This document shows, piece after piece, positions 63,500-64,000 of a stretch of DNA of 64,000 nt; positions within the stretch are counted from its first letter, which is position 1; every line of letters begins with the position of its first letter. The notes below the pieces were generated by a model that searched no databases, had not been told where the DNA came from, and saw only the letters and a program-made list of their open reading frames with translations. The DNA comes from Kofleriaceae bacterium (GTDB lineage Bacteria; Myxococcota_A; Polyangia; Haliangiales; Haliangiaceae). The position numbers and the translations under genes were made by a program. Location: assembly GCA_018057825.1 (NCBI GenBank), contig JAGPCY010000002.1, forward strand, positions 186,001 to 250,000, read 5' to 3'.

Positions 63500-63754
63500 C
63501 TACCCGACGGGCGTGGGTCGCGCGTAGACGACCCGAACGTCGGCGTCGACGATGCGTCCGCCGTGCGCCAGCGCGTGCTTGCGGGCGGCGGCACGTCCCT
63601 CGACGCGCGCGTGGTCGCCGTGCGGGTCGGCGGGGCATGGGCCGCTGTCCACTACGTTGGGATCGTCACGCAGGGTCAGCGACCACCGCGTCGTGGGGGG
63701 CGTCCTCGCCGCTTCAGCGACGGTCGTGAGGGTGAGGGTGTACTTGCGGACCAT
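63500..63754 (-). CDS. Small hypothetical protein
   Basis: From ATG 63754 the frame encodes 84 residues: RKYTLTLTTVAEAARTP, then TRWSLTLRDDPNVVDSGPCP, and a charged helical segment ending in DADVRVVYARPTPVG. No family is recognised and there is no signal peptide. It lies 65 bases upstream of the DUF4279 gene on the same strand and shares its lower GC content, so the two may be a transferred unit. Confidence 0.5.
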   Translation of the reverse strand: MVRKYTLTLTTVAEAARTPPTTRWSLTLRDDPNVVDSGPCPADPHGDHARVEGRAAARKHALAHGGRIVDADVRVVYARPTPVG

Positions 63755-63945
63755 GCGCAAGTGTGGCCGTCGGCAACGGGTCAACATCAACACGACCTGG
63801 ACACAATCGGCGGCGCTACGCCTCGGGCTACGCCCGCCGCGGTCGCGGCGCGGTCGCTACGCGTCCCTCATCCGCTGACGCGCCACCCGCCCTCGCGATC
63901 CCAGGGGGCCTCGCCGGGGGGGCCACCTGTCCCACGGGCCGATCT

Positions 63946-64000
63946 GGTCGGTCGATTCGCTCACCCGGCGCCGATGCGGTCGGTCGATTCGCTCACCCGG
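63946..64000. repeat. 32-bp-period direct repeat at window end
   Basis: A 23-base sequence beginning GGTCGGTCGATTCGCTCA occurs at 63946-63968 and again at 63978-64000. It may continue beyond the window. The stretch 63755-63945 holds no gene that I can support. Confidence 0.8.

Overview
The window is very GC-rich, gene-dense DNA with almost exclusively G or C at third codon positions. It has many lipoproteins, ECF sigma factors, PEGA, FecR and carboxypeptidase-regulatory-like surface proteins, an RHS giant, CHAT and caspase-like proteases and DUF4157 proteins. This profile points to a myxobacterium (phylum Myxococcota), possibly of the Haliangiales/Kofleriaceae type; that placement is inference from gene content. 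No rRNA, tRNA, CRISPR array, IS transposase or phage structural gene was seen.

Layout. 1-4.8 kb: two convergent DUF4157 (eCIS-core) proteins, one with an alpha/beta-hydrolase domain, separated and preceded by hexanucleotide arrays. 4.8-8.2 kb: ECF sigma factor, PKD-like lipoprotein, adenosine deaminase, glutathione synthetase. 8.3-20.5 kb: a PilZ/PEGA membrane protein, a secreted lipoprotein, a PAP2 phosphatase, two SDR epimerases, a YchJ protein, an alpha/beta-hydrolase lipoprotein divergent from a LysR regulator, an NtrC-type regulator and small secreted proteins. 20.5-27.6 kb: a large carboxypeptidase-regulatory-like protein, an amidohydrolase lipoprotein, glmU with a coupled PQQ-like protein, a lipoprotein. 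27.6-33.4 kb: ArsR-rhodanese fusion, a duplicated 80-bp structured repeat, SCP2 divergent from an AMACR-like enzyme, a VOC protein, RtcB, a PEGA protein. 34-46.1 kb: an RHS/SpvB protein of about 2340 residues divergent from a large secreted protein coupled to a vitellogenin-like HEAT protein. 46.1-51.9 kb: an operon of surface protein, FecR lipoprotein, hybrid histidine kinase and C-type lectin lipoprotein. 52.1-53.6 kb: a beta-helix lipoprotein.

53.6-62.1 kb is the most interesting block. An ECF sigma/anti-sigma pair diverges from a TPR-CHAT lipoprotein, followed by a small unknown protein and a caspase-like protease. These converge on a 1224-residue protein that carries TIR, SLOG-like, macro-like and CHAT domains in one chain. 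All three protease domains keep their His-Cys dyads. I read this as a candidate signal-activated proteolytic conflict or cell-death system.

Two window-wide patterns stand out. First, many genes have a -10-like hexamer ending 5 to 9 nt (most often exactly 6 nt) before the start codon and no Shine-Dalgarno sequence, which suggests widespread leaderless transcription; this decides several starts. Second, five arrays of degenerate GAGNCC-type hexamers occupy intergenic positions, mostly immediately 3' of a stop codon with the purine strand in the sense of the gene that has just ended.
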